Below the pieces are notes generated by a model. That model was not told the origin of the DNA, did not search any database, and saw only the letters and a program-made list of their open reading frames with translations. The position numbers and the translations under genes were made by a program. From an uncultured bacterium (GTDB lineage: Bacteria > Planctomycetota > UBA1135 > GCA-002686595): 64,000 nucleotides of DNA. Location: positions 1 to 64,000 of the forward strand of contig CALLKX010000017.1 in assembly GCA_938083085.1 (NCBI GenBank). The letters run 5' to 3'. Positions 35,076-43,233 of the stretch are shown in pieces. The number at the start of each line of letters is the position of its first letter. Positions within the stretch are counted from its first letter, which is position 1.

Positions 35076-35991
35076 GGGCGAAGGGTACTATCGCTCCAAC
35101 GTGGAAGGGCACCCTCCAACCCATCAGCCGGGGAATCCTCGGCCGGCCCAGAAGCTGACCGTCGAGGATCACTCTCGGGACGCTGCGGGCCTGAAGTACG
35201 TCTACCCGGTGATCTCCCGCCGATCAGGGGGCGTCTCGGTCGGGGTCAATCTGAACCCCAACAACGCCTGCAACTGGGCCTGCGCCTATTGCCAGGTGGA
35301 GGGGTTGGTGCGTGGAGCCGCGCCCGCCATCGAGCTGGTCCAGTTGAGCGAAGAACTGGAGGGGTTCCTCGACCTCGCCAGCACCGAGAGGTGGATGGAG
35401 GAGCACGCACCTGAGGGCGCCCGCCGCATCACGGACATCGCCCTCTCGGGGAACGGCGAGCCCACCACCTGCGCTCAGTTCGAGCAGGTCCTCGAGCGCG
35501 TGCTCGCGGTCCGGGCTCAGCGGGCGCTCGAAGTCCCCACGATCCTGATCACCAACGGCTCTCGGGTCCACGTGGAAGGCGTCCAGGCGGGCCTCCGCGC
35601 CATGGCCGCCGCGCGCGGACAGGTCTGGTTCAAGCTGGACCGAGCCACGGCGGCGGGGCGCCTCGAGGTCAACCGGGTCCAGGGAGGCACAGAGCGCGCC
35701 GCAGATCAGCTCGCCCTCGCGGCCTCGCTCTGCCCAACCCGCGTCCAGACCTGCATGTTCACCGTCGACGGGGAGCCCCCCGCAGAGGGTGAGCTGGCGG
35801 CCTACGTTGACTTTCTCCGGGCCCAGGTCCTCGCCGGGACCGACCTCGATGGCGTCACGCTCTACGGTCTGGCACGCCCCTCCATGCAGCCCGGCGCAGA
35901 GCGCCTTGGGCGCGTCAGCGCCCCCTGGCTCGAGGCGCTCGCGGAGCGAGTGCGCGGGGCCACGGAGCTCTCCGTGGCGGTCCATCCGTGA
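35074..35991 (+). CDS. Radical SAM protein (COG0731/TYW1-like), first of tandem pair
   Basis: 305 residues from ATG 35074 (GTG 35101 is possible). After a variable polar head comes YVYPVISRRSGGVSVGVNLNPNNACNWACAYCQVEGL, where CNWACAYC is the CxxxCxxC cluster motif. The GNGEPTTCAQF (GGEP-like) segment, ILITNGSR and VWFKLDRAT follow, as in the COG0731-type radical SAM enzymes. No extra Cys-rich SPASM domain is present. The stop overlaps the next gene's start (GTGA), and that gene encodes a clear paralogue. The substrate is unknown. It could be a tRNA-base or cofactor enzyme, but that is a guess. Confidence 0.83.
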   Translation: MGEGYYRSNVEGHPPTHQPGNPRPAQKLTVEDHSRDAAGLKYVYPVISRRSGGVSVGVNLNPNNACNWACAYCQVEGLVRGAAPAIELVQLSEELEGFLDLASTERWMEEHAPEGARRITDIALSGNGEPTTCAQFEQVLERVLAVRAQRALEVPTILITNGSRVHVEGVQAGLRAMAAARGQVWFKLDRATAAGRLEVNRVQGGTERAADQLALAASLCPTRVQTCMFTVDGEPPAEGELAAYVDFLRAQVLAGTDLDGVTLYGLARPSMQPGAERLGRVSAPWLEALAERVRGATELSVAVHP

Positions 35992-36926
35992 GCGAGCCCC
36001 AGGGTCCTGACGCGGGGCATGACCGGCCCCTTGGCGAGCCTCCGTCCGCGGAACGGAACCGTCGCCCCGCGCCGGAGCGCCGGCTCTCTCCGCTGGATCA
36101 TCGTCGCGATCACGCGGAGCAGACCATGGTCTATCCCGTCATGTCCCGGCGAGCTGGCGGGCTCAGCATCGGCGTCAATCTGAACCTCGGCCAGGAGTGC
36201 AACTGGGCCTGCGTCTACTGCGAGGTCGAGGGCCTCGTCCGCGGCACCCCGTCCGACATCGACCTCCAGCGACTGGAGCAGGAGCTCGATGAGGTCCTCG
36301 CCGAGGCCGTCGCGGGGCGGTGGTCCACCGAGAACGCTGCCGAGGCGGCCCGCGCCTCCATCAAGGACATCTCCATCGCCGGTGACGGCGAACCGACGCT
36401 CTCCCCACAGTTCTCCGACGCCGTGGAGATCTGCGCGCGCCTGCGGGAACGCCACGGGCTCCGTGGCTCCACGAAGCTGGTGACGATCACCAACGGGAGC
36501 CGAGCCCACCTCCCTGCGGTGGAGTCGGGGCTGCGGCGCCTGGGTGCGGCGGGCGGCGAACTCTGGTTCAAGCTCGACGGCGGCGACCCGTCCGCCCGTG
36601 AGCGTGTCAATGCCGTCGGGGTCCCGGACCACCGGGTGGAGGCCAACCTCGTCCTCGCCAGCGCCGCCTGCCCCACCTGGATCCAGTGCATGGCCCTCTG
36701 CATGGACGGGGACGAGCCGGGAGACGAGGAGATCGACAGCCGGGTGCGCATGATCGAAAGGGCCTGCGCTGCCGGGGCACGGCCTGCAGGGGTCGTCATC
36801 TATGGGCTCGCCCGACCCTCCAGGCAGCCCGATGCCCACCGCCTCGAGCCCCTCCCCCGCGCACGCCTCACGTCCATCGCGGACCGCTTCGAGCGCCTGC
36901 ACCTGCCGCTTCGGGTCTTCGAGTGA
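35988..36926 (+). CDS. Radical SAM protein (COG0731/TYW1-like), second of tandem pair
   Basis: 312 residues, GTG start overlapping the upstream stop. It has the same architecture as its neighbour: MVYPVMSRRAGGLSIGVNLNLGQECNWACVYCEVEGLV with the CxxxCxxC motif, AGDGEPTLSPQF, VTITNGSRAHL, ELWFKLDGGD and GVVIYGLARPSRQP. The last segment matches GVTLYGLARPSMQP in the first copy, so both ends are conserved. The N-terminal ~45 residues are a Pro/Arg-rich extension. The two proteins probably arose by tandem duplication and may work as a heterodimer or on related substrates. The ankyrin gene starts 15 bases downstream. Confidence 0.83.
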   Translation: MSEPQGPDAGHDRPLGEPPSAERNRRPAPERRLSPLDHRRDHAEQTMVYPVMSRRAGGLSIGVNLNLGQECNWACVYCEVEGLVRGTPSDIDLQRLEQELDEVLAEAVAGRWSTENAAEAARASIKDISIAGDGEPTLSPQFSDAVEICARLRERHGLRGSTKLVTITNGSRAHLPAVESGLRRLGAAGGELWFKLDGGDPSARERVNAVGVPDHRVEANLVLASAACPTWIQCMALCMDGDEPGDEEIDSRVRMIERACAAGARPAGVVIYGLARPSRQPDAHRLEPLPRARLTSIADRFERLHLPLRVFE

Positions 36927-36941
36927 TTAGACTGGGGCACC

Positions 36942-37622
36942 ATGTCCCTCCCCTCAGAAGCCCAGGCGGCGACCCGGCAGGCGTCCTCGCCGGAATCGTC
37001 TCTGGCCGCCTCGCCGGCCCCCATCGAAGAGCTGCGCCGCGCCGTACGGCGCGGTGATCTCGAGGTGGCGCGGACGCTCCTTGAGGTCGATCCGTCCATG
37101 GGTCGCGCGCTCTCGGCCAGCGGAGGCTCCCTCCTGCTCGAAGCCGTCGAGAGAGAGCACGACCAGCTCGGAGAGCTGTTCTCGGAGACCCGCTCTCGCA
37201 CCGGCGGCGAGGACCTGGACGTCCACGAGGCCTGCGCGCTCGGACGGCCTGGCGCCGTTCGCCGCGCCATCACCGACGACCCGCTGGCGGCGGAGACCGT
37301 GGGACCCGCGGGGTTCCTCCCGCTCCATCGAGCCGCCTTCCGCGGCGACGCCGACAGCGTCATGCTCCTGCTCGAGACCGGCGCGGACGCGAGCGCGCGG
37401 TCAGAGAACACCGCCCGGCTGTCCCCGCTCCACAGCGCCGTGGCCGGCCACGGTCGCGCGCGGCAGGGGGGCGACCACGCCGCGGTCATCCGAACGCTCC
37501 TCTCTGGGGGCGCGGACCCGTCGGCTGAAATGGAAGGTGGCTGGACGCCGCTCGCCGCGGCGACGCGGGACGGCGCCGAGGGGCTGATCGAGGCGCTCGG
37601 CGGAGCGCCGACGGACGCCTGA
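36942..37622 (+). CDS. Ankyrin repeat protein
   Basis: 226 residues with no signal peptide. Ankyrin units are visible at ~28-60 (IEELRRAVRRGDLEVARTLLE), ~120-155 (GFLPLHRAAFRGDADSVMLLLETGADASA), ~160-200 (LSPLHSAVAGH...VIRTLLSGGADPSA) and ~200-225 (WTPLAAATRDGAEGLIEALG). Between the first and second clear repeats is a divergent one (DVHEACALGRPGAVRRAI). It is likely a cytoplasmic protein-binding scaffold; its partner is unknown. It sits 15 bases after the radical SAM pair and five bases before the DapA-like gene, suggesting one operon. Confidence 0.85.
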   Translation: MSLPSEAQAATRQASSPESSLAASPAPIEELRRAVRRGDLEVARTLLEVDPSMGRALSASGGSLLLEAVEREHDQLGELFSETRSRTGGEDLDVHEACALGRPGAVRRAITDDPLAAETVGPAGFLPLHRAAFRGDADSVMLLLETGADASARSENTARLSPLHSAVAGHGRARQGGDHAAVIRTLLSGGADPSAEMEGGWTPLAAATRDGAEGLIEALGGAPTDA

Positions 37623-37626
37623 GCCC

Positions 37627-38643
37627 TTGACCGACGAGTCTCATGGGCACCCCCTCGATGGAGTGTGGGTCTCACTCGCCTCCGGCCTGACCATGAACGA
37701 GGCCGCCCATGAGGACGCCGCGCGCGCCGGCGCCCGGGGGCTCATCGCCACGCACGCCGTGATTGAGGGCGCCGCGCAGGATCAGGGCGGCCCGACGGGA
37801 GCGGCCCACCGACGGCCCGAAGATGCCTCGCCTGAACAGCCCCCCCCTGTAGCCGCTGCGGCCGACACGGTCCGCCAAAGCGCTGGGGGGACGGCCTCTC
37901 GGAGCTTGGACGCCCACGAGTCCCCTGCTCCCTTGACCCTGGATCAGCTCCCGCTTCCCGTGCGCGTGGACATCGACCCGGCCCGCCTTCGCGTCAGGGG
38001 CCCTGCGCTCCTCCAGGCGGCCCACGCCCTCGGGCCTGACCTGATCGGCCTGCCCGTGGGCGCGGCGGAGTCGGCCGAGCTCCACGGCTGCCTCGACCTC
38101 GCCGAGGCCGAGGGCATCGAGCTGGTGCTCCTGGTCGGCGACCCCCGCGAAGCTTCGCTGGCCTGCGCGCTCGCGGGGCGCTCCGATCAGGTCGTGGGGT
38201 TCAGCCTGTCACGTCATGACGAGGACGCCCTCGAGCTCCTCTCCAACCGCGACGACCTCGGGCTCCTCTCTGCGGCTCCTGAATTCGCGAGCGCCTTCCG
38301 CAGGGGCGCAGGAGGCCTCGAGGGCTTCCCGGCCTCCATGTCCCCGCCCGCCGCCGTCTGGCTGCTCGAGCTCTGCGTCGAGGACGTCGGGGCCGCCCTC
38401 GGGCTGGAGCGGCGCCTGCTCCGGTTCCTGGAGGGACAGCTCCGCCCTGCCCTGCGGAGGCTCGAAGCCCAGGCAGCCGGCCACGACCAAGGGGCCGCAG
38501 AGAGGGCGCTCCACGCTGCCGTCGGCGGTTGGCCTCCGTCGCGCGCTCACGGTGATCTCTCCCTGGGCAGAGGCGTGGACCCCCTCGACCTGCGCCGCTC
38601 ACTCCTGGAAGAGGTGCCCGAGCTGGCGAGGTTCCTCAGCTGA
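37627..38643 (+). CDS. Degenerate DapA/N-acetylneuraminate lyase-like protein
   Basis: 338 residues from TTG 37627, five bases after the ankyrin stop. The sequence follows the dihydrodipicolinate synthase template in outline. An N-terminal GVWVSLASGLT...EDAARAGARGLIATHAVIEG resembles the first barrel strands. QVVGFSLSRHDEDALELL...LGLLSAAPEFASAFRRGAGGLEGFPASMSPPAAVWLLEL resembles the later ones, where real enzymes have GIKDSSGD and a GADG-ISG-NV-P pattern. The Schiff-base Lys is replaced (GFSLSRHD) and no catalytic Tyr is apparent. A ~65-residue Pro/Ala-rich insert splits the first part. I infer a non-catalytic barrel; the fold assignment is moderate. Confidence 0.55.
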   Translation: MTDESHGHPLDGVWVSLASGLTMNEAAHEDAARAGARGLIATHAVIEGAAQDQGGPTGAAHRRPEDASPEQPPPVAAAADTVRQSAGGTASRSLDAHESPAPLTLDQLPLPVRVDIDPARLRVRGPALLQAAHALGPDLIGLPVGAAESAELHGCLDLAEAEGIELVLLVGDPREASLACALAGRSDQVVGFSLSRHDEDALELLSNRDDLGLLSAAPEFASAFRRGAGGLEGFPASMSPPAAVWLLELCVEDVGAALGLERRLLRFLEGQLRPALRRLEAQAAGHDQGAAERALHAAVGGWPPSRAHGDLSLGRGVDPLDLRRSLLEEVPELARFLS

Positions 38644-38761
38644 TGGGCTGACCGAGGCGCCAGGATCCAGACCATGACGGCGACGGGACCGGCGGGACCC
38701 CGAGGAGAGGCTCGACCCGCGCGTCCGGCCCGGTCAAACTCTCCAGGTCCCTCTCTGCACC

Positions 38762-39547
38762 ATGCTCGCTCCGCTGCGCCTCTTCCTGCTCGTCGTCGCC
38801 ACGGCACCGCTGTTCGCGTGCTGGCTTCTGGCGGTACCGCTGATGCTCCTCGTGCCCGCCACCGAGAGCGTCCTGCAACCCATGCTCGTGGGGACCTGGG
38901 CGCGGGTGACGCTCTGGATCATGGGCGTGCGCGTGACCGTCGTCGGTGAGCCCCCTTCGGGCGGGTTCTTCCTGGTCGCAAATCACCTCTCCTACATCGA
39001 TATCCCGGTCCTGCTCGGCCGGCTCAACGGGCGCTTCCTCGCGAAGTCCGAGATCGCCTCGTGGCCCGTCCTCGGCATTCTTGCGCGGGCGACGGGGACG
39101 CTCTTCATCGACAGGAGCCGGAAGCGAGACCTGACCCGAGCCATCGACGAGGTGACCGCGCTGCTCCAGCGGGGCCCCGGGGTAATCGTCTTCCCCGAGG
39201 CCACCAGCACCGACGGCGCCGAGCTGCATGGCTTCAAGCCCTCGCTGTTCGAGGTCCCTTCCCGGCTCGGGCTCGACGTGCGCTGCGCCGCGCTCCACTA
39301 CGCCAATCCTCCCGGTGAACGCCCGGCCTGGGAGTCGGTGTGCTGGTGGGGCGACGCCGAATTCGCCCCCCACTTCTGGGACTTCTTGCAGCTTCGCCGA
39401 ACGGACGCCACCGTGACCTTCGCGCCGGAGCCCGTGCGCCATCTCGGCGCCGAGGGCCCCCTCGACCGCAAGGCTCTGGCCGAGGGATCCCGCGCCGTCA
39501 TCGAGTCGATCTTCACCCCCTCCCGCTCGGCCGCCGAGCGCGCCTGA
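38762..39547 (+). CDS. 1-acyl-sn-glycerol-3-phosphate acyltransferase-like protein (PlsC family)
   Basis: 261 residues with two N-terminal hydrophobic segments. It carries the LPLAT blocks: NHLSYIDIPVLL (HX4D catalytic motif), FIDRSRKRDL (block II), VIVFPEATSTDG (FPEGT-like, with Ala for Gly) and a late ALHY(A) segment. It is a membrane acyltransferase that acylates a lysophospholipid or lyso-ornithine-type lipid. An OlsB-like N-acyltransferase gene lies 3.7 kb downstream on the same strand, so a role like that of OlsA is possible as well as PlsC. Which one cannot be told from sequence. Confidence 0.87.
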   Translation: MLAPLRLFLLVVATAPLFACWLLAVPLMLLVPATESVLQPMLVGTWARVTLWIMGVRVTVVGEPPSGGFFLVANHLSYIDIPVLLGRLNGRFLAKSEIASWPVLGILARATGTLFIDRSRKRDLTRAIDEVTALLQRGPGVIVFPEATSTDGAELHGFKPSLFEVPSRLGLDVRCAALHYANPPGERPAWESVCWWGDAEFAPHFWDFLQLRRTDATVTFAPEPVRHLGAEGPLDRKALAEGSRAVIESIFTPSRSAAERA

Positions 39548-39607
39548 ACCTCACCTGATGTCCTCGACCGACCGCTTGCTCGAAGAGGACCCGATGGCGG
39601 TGGACCC

Positions 39608-40435
39608 GTGTGCACGCTGACCTGGGCACACCACACCAGCGACCGGCCCGTCGCCGGGCCGGTCACGAACCTCGGATCGGAAGCTGGGGTGGCAACTCGC
39701 GATGGCTATCGGCTCTGGTTCAACCGAGACGAGATGCGTTCCCGCGGACCCGAGGTCCCGCCTCGCGTGGAGCAGGCCCGTGGCGGATTGAACTACATCG
39801 CGCCCTCTGACTCCGACGCCGGGGGAACCTGGATCGCCGTCAATGAGCTCGGGATCACGGTCTGCCTGCTCAACGGCTCCCGCGCCCCGCGAGCCCCCGA
39901 CCGCGAGGAATGGACCAGCCGAGGGCACCTGGTCCGAGAGCTCGCTGGGGCGCGCAACCACGCCGAGGTCTGGCGCAGGATGGCCCCGAGCCAGCTGAGC
40001 CCGTTCCGCCCCCTCGTTCTCGCCGTGATCGCCCCGGGTCGCCCTGCGCTCATCGTGCGTTGGGACGGCAAGGACGCTGTCCTCGACCCGAGGGGCGAGC
40101 TCCAGCTACCGATCATCTCCTCAAGCGACCAGCAGTCCGAGGTGGACCGGAGCCGACGCCAGCGCTTCCGCGAGATGGTGCGGACGGACGCCCGAAGCGG
40201 GGAGCCCGTCGACCCTGCAGAGCTGGAGGCCTATCAGTCCTGGACCCCGTTGGGCGGCCCCGATGCCTTCAGCCCCTCCATGTCGCGCCCCGACGCCGGC
40301 ACCCGCAGCCAGTGCATGGTCGCGGTGGGCCCCGACGAGGTGCAGCTCCGCTACACCGCCGGCCCTCCCCACTGCACCCCGCCCGGCCCGACCGTCTGCC
40401 TCCCCCGCCAGGCGCAAGCCCGGGGGCGCCGATGA
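39608..40435 (+). CDS. NRDE family (TANGO2-like) protein
   Basis: 275 residues from GTG 39608, giving the typical MCTLTW start: Cys2 becomes N-terminal after Met removal. The name-giving motif is present as LWFNRDEMRSRGPEVPPRV, followed by GGTWIAVNELGITVCLLN. The C-terminal part has SRSxxRFREMV-like helices and a final SQCMVAVGPDEVQLRY strand. NRDE proteins have an Ntn-hydrolase-like fold and are linked to lipid and haem metabolism in eukaryotes; their bacterial role is unclear. The stop overlaps the start of the large fusion gene (ATGA). Confidence 0.85.
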   Translation: MCTLTWAHHTSDRPVAGPVTNLGSEAGVATRDGYRLWFNRDEMRSRGPEVPPRVEQARGGLNYIAPSDSDAGGTWIAVNELGITVCLLNGSRAPRAPDREEWTSRGHLVRELAGARNHAEVWRRMAPSQLSPFRPLVLAVIAPGRPALIVRWDGKDAVLDPRGELQLPIISSSDQQSEVDRSRRQRFREMVRTDARSGEPVDPAELEAYQSWTPLGGPDAFSPSMSRPDAGTRSQCMVAVGPDEVQLRYTAGPPHCTPPGPTVCLPRQAQARGRR

Positions 40436-43080
40436 TCCCGGACCCGTTGACCCCTGATGAGCCCACCCGTGAGGGGAGCAGGTTCCGGCGTCCAATCTGG
40501 CTCCTCGGGCTGCTCTACGGTGTCCTGCTGGTTGGCTCTTGGGCCACGATGCTCCGACCCGCGGCCCCGCAGGACCCCGAGAGAATGGGGCGAGCCGCCC
40601 GCGATGTGGCGACGTTCCATGCCGATGGGCAGGCGCTCGGCGGCGCCGCCACCATCGCCTACCTCGACGCAGGGAGCGGCGCCGGCCCACCGATCCTGCT
40701 CCTGCACGGGAGCCCGGGGAGCGCGGGTGACTTCGTGCGCCTCCTCCCGCCCCTCGCCCGAAAGAGGCGCGTGATCGCCCCGGACCTCCCTGGCTTCGGG
40801 GCATCCGAGCGGGAGGTGCCGGACTACTCCGCCCGGGCCCACGCGGCATACGTGGCGGCGCTGCTGGACGAGCTGAGCGTTGAGCGCGTCCACGTCCTCG
40901 GCTTCAGCATGGGCGGCGCGGTGGCGCTGGAGCTCGCCGCTCTGCAGCCGGAACGTGTCCTCTCCCTGACCATGCTGGCGTCCATAGGGGTCGAGGAGCT
41001 CGAGCTCCTGGGGGAGCACACCCTCAACCATGGGCTGCACGGGCTCCAGCTCATCGCTCTGGACGCCGCGCGCTGGCTGCTGCCCCACTTCGGCGGCCTG
41101 GATCGAGGGATGCTGACGCGGCAGTACGCCCGAAACTTCTTCGACACCGATCAGCGCCGGCTGCGGCCCATCCTCGAGGAGCTCTCGCTCCCAACCCTGA
41201 TCATCCACGGTGAGGACGACTTTCTCGTCCCCGTGGCCGCTGCGCAGGAGCACGCGCGAATCGTCCCTCAGGCGGAGCTCTCTGTGGCCGCCTCCCCCCG
41301 GGGACACTTTCTGCCCTGGACCGAACCGAGCTGGGTCGCAGGCCTTGTGGAAGACTTCATCGGGCAGGTCGATCGCGGGGAAGGGCGGCCCCGGCTGCTC
41401 GCTGACCCGGACCGCGTGGAGCGGGCCACGCTGCCCTTTGACCCCTCAGGCGTCCCTCCGTTCGAGGGTCCCGCCTGGCTGGCGGTCCTGGTCCTGCTGG
41501 CGCTGGGCACCCTCGTCTCCGAGGACCTCTCCTGCATCGCCGCGGGCCTCCTCGTCGCTGACGGGAGGCTCGGTTTCGCGGCGGCAACAGGGGCCTGCTT
41601 CGTGGGCATCTTTGTCGGCGACCTCGCCCTCTTCGCCCTCGGCCGGATGGTCGGCCGCCCAGCCCTCGCCGCGCGGCCCCTGCGCTGGTTCGTCTCCGAG
41701 TCGGCGGTGGAGCGTGCGAGCCGTTGGTTCTCGCGCAAGGGGATCGCGGTCATCTTCCTCTCCCGCTTCACCCCCGGGCTCAGACTCCCGACCTACGTGG
41801 CGGCGGGGTTGCTACGCACGCCCCTCGGCCTCTTCGCCGGCTTCTTCGCCCTGGCAGGGGTCCTCTGGACCCCCCTGCTGGTCGGGGTCGCGGCCTTCGC
41901 CGGAGAGGCGCTCGCCGAGCGGATCGGCTCCCTGGGGGCGTCCGAGCTCCCGTGGATTCTGGGCCTGGTGGTCTTGCTCATGCAGCTCTATCGCCTGCTG
42001 CCCCTCACCCTGACCCACGCGGGCCGGAGGCGGCTCCGGGGCCGTTGGATCCGGCTGACGCGCTGGGAGTTCTGGCCCCCGCTTCTCACCTACCCGCCCG
42101 TCCTGCTGTGGATCCTGTGGCTCGCGATCCGCCACCGCTCGCTCTCGGTGGTCACCGCCGCCAACCCCGGCATCCCCGCCAGCGGAGTGGTCGGGGAGTC
42201 GAAGTCCCTCATCCTCGACGCCCTCGATCCTGACGCGCCGGAGATCGCCGGTCACACTCTGCTGTCGGCCTCGGCGCTCCCGGCCGAACGCGAGGAGGCC
42301 GCGGTCCAGTTCCTGGAGCGTTTCGGCGCTGACTTCCCGGTCGTCGTGAAGCCAGACGCCGGTCAGAGAGGCTCGGGCGTCCGCATGGCGCCGGACGCGG
42401 AGACGCTCCGCAGGTGGGCCCGGGAGGTTCGCCACGACGCCATCGTCCAGGAGCGAATCGACGGCCCCGAGTTCGGCGTCTTCTACGCGCGCCTACCCGG
42501 CGCCGCCCGGGGCGACGTGCTTGGCGTCACGGTCAAGCTCCTGCCGTCGGTGACCGGCGACGGCGAGCGCACCGTGGAGACGCTGCTCCTCGAGGATGAC
42601 CGGGCCTGCGCCATGCATCGCGTGTACATGGAGGAGCTGGGTGCGCGAGCGGAGGACATCCCGGACGCGGGGCTTCGCGTGCCGCTCGTCAAGGTGGGCA
42701 CCCACTCACGGGGCGCCGTCTTCCTGGACGGCGCGCATCTGATCACGCCGCCGCTCCGGGAGACCATGGATCGAATCGCGTCACGCTTCGACGGGTTCCA
42801 CCTGGGACGCTTCGACGTGCGGGCGCCCTCCGCCGAGGCCCTCTCACGCGGCGAGGGCCTCGGCGTCATCGAGCTCAACGGCCTGACCTCTGAGCCGACG
42901 GAGATCTATGACCCCGCAGTCCCTCTGCGGACCGCCTACCGCAAGCTATTCGAGCAGTGGCGCCTCGCCTTCGAGATCGGCGAGGCCAACGTGGCTCGCG
43001 GCGCTGCGACCACGTCACTCCCTCGTATCCTGCTCGAGTGGATCCGTTATCAGCGTGGCCAGCGAACCCACAGCACATGA
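40432..43080 (+). CDS. Three-domain fusion: alpha/beta-hydrolase, DedA membrane domain, ATP-grasp
   Basis: 882 residues from ATG 40432, coupled to the NRDE gene. After one membrane anchor (~20-40), residues ~70-310 are an alpha/beta-hydrolase: oxyanion HGSPGSAGD, nucleophile Ser159 in GFSMGGA, acid in HGEDDFLVP (~262) and His292 in PRGHFLPW. Residues ~348-500 are a DedA/SNARE-associated membrane domain with EDLSCIAAGLL, FVGIFVGDLALFALGR and FLSRFTPGLRLPTYVAAG. Further membrane helices reach ~565. Residues ~575-882 are ATP-grasp-like: GESKSLILDAL, FPVVVKPDAGQRGSGVRM, IVQERIDGPEFGVFYAR and VIELNGLTSEPTEIYDP. One continuous frame with no stop supports a true fusion. A role in lipid or amino-acyl conjugate export is inference. 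Confidence 0.85.
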   Translation: MIPDPLTPDEPTREGSRFRRPIWLLGLLYGVLLVGSWATMLRPAAPQDPERMGRAARDVATFHADGQALGGAATIAYLDAGSGAGPPILLLHGSPGSAGDFVRLLPPLARKRRVIAPDLPGFGASEREVPDYSARAHAAYVAALLDELSVERVHVLGFSMGGAVALELAALQPERVLSLTMLASIGVEELELLGEHTLNHGLHGLQLIALDAARWLLPHFGGLDRGMLTRQYARNFFDTDQRRLRPILEELSLPTLIIHGEDDFLVPVAAAQEHARIVPQAELSVAASPRGHFLPWTEPSWVAGLVEDFIGQVDRGEGRPRLLADPDRVERATLPFDPSGVPPFEGPAWLAVLVLLALGTLVSEDLSCIAAGLLVADGRLGFAAATGACFVGIFVGDLALFALGRMVGRPALAARPLRWFVSESAVERASRWFSRKGIAVIFLSRFTPGLRLPTYVAAGLLRTPLGLFAGFFALAGVLWTPLLVGVAAFAGEALAERIGSLGASELPWILGLVVLLMQLYRLLPLTLTHAGRRRLRGRWIRLTRWEFWPPLLTYPPVLLWILWLAIRHRSLSVVTAANPGIPASGVVGESKSLILDALDPDAPEIAGHTLLSASALPAEREEAAVQFLERFGADFPVVVKPDAGQRGSGVRMAPDAETLRRWAREVRHDAIVQERIDGPEFGVFYARLPGAARGDVLGVTVKLLPSVTGDGERTVETLLLEDDRACAMHRVYMEELGARAEDIPDAGLRVPLVKVGTHSRGAVFLDGAHLITPPLRETMDRIASRFDGFHLGRFDVRAPSAEALSRGEGLGVIELNGLTSEPTEIYDPAVPLRTAYRKLFEQWRLAFEIGEANVARGAATTSLPRILLEWIRYQRGQRTHST

Positions 43081-43233
43081 CTGATTTCGCTGGAAGGCGC
43101 ATTTCAGGCGAGCGAATCGACAGGAACCCTTGATGCCCGGCGCCTGGCACCTTCGAGTATTGGAGCCAGAGGCGAATCCCCCGCGGCTCGCCTGCCCGCC
43201 TCCCCAGGACCTCGACCCGCAGGGTCGCTGCAC

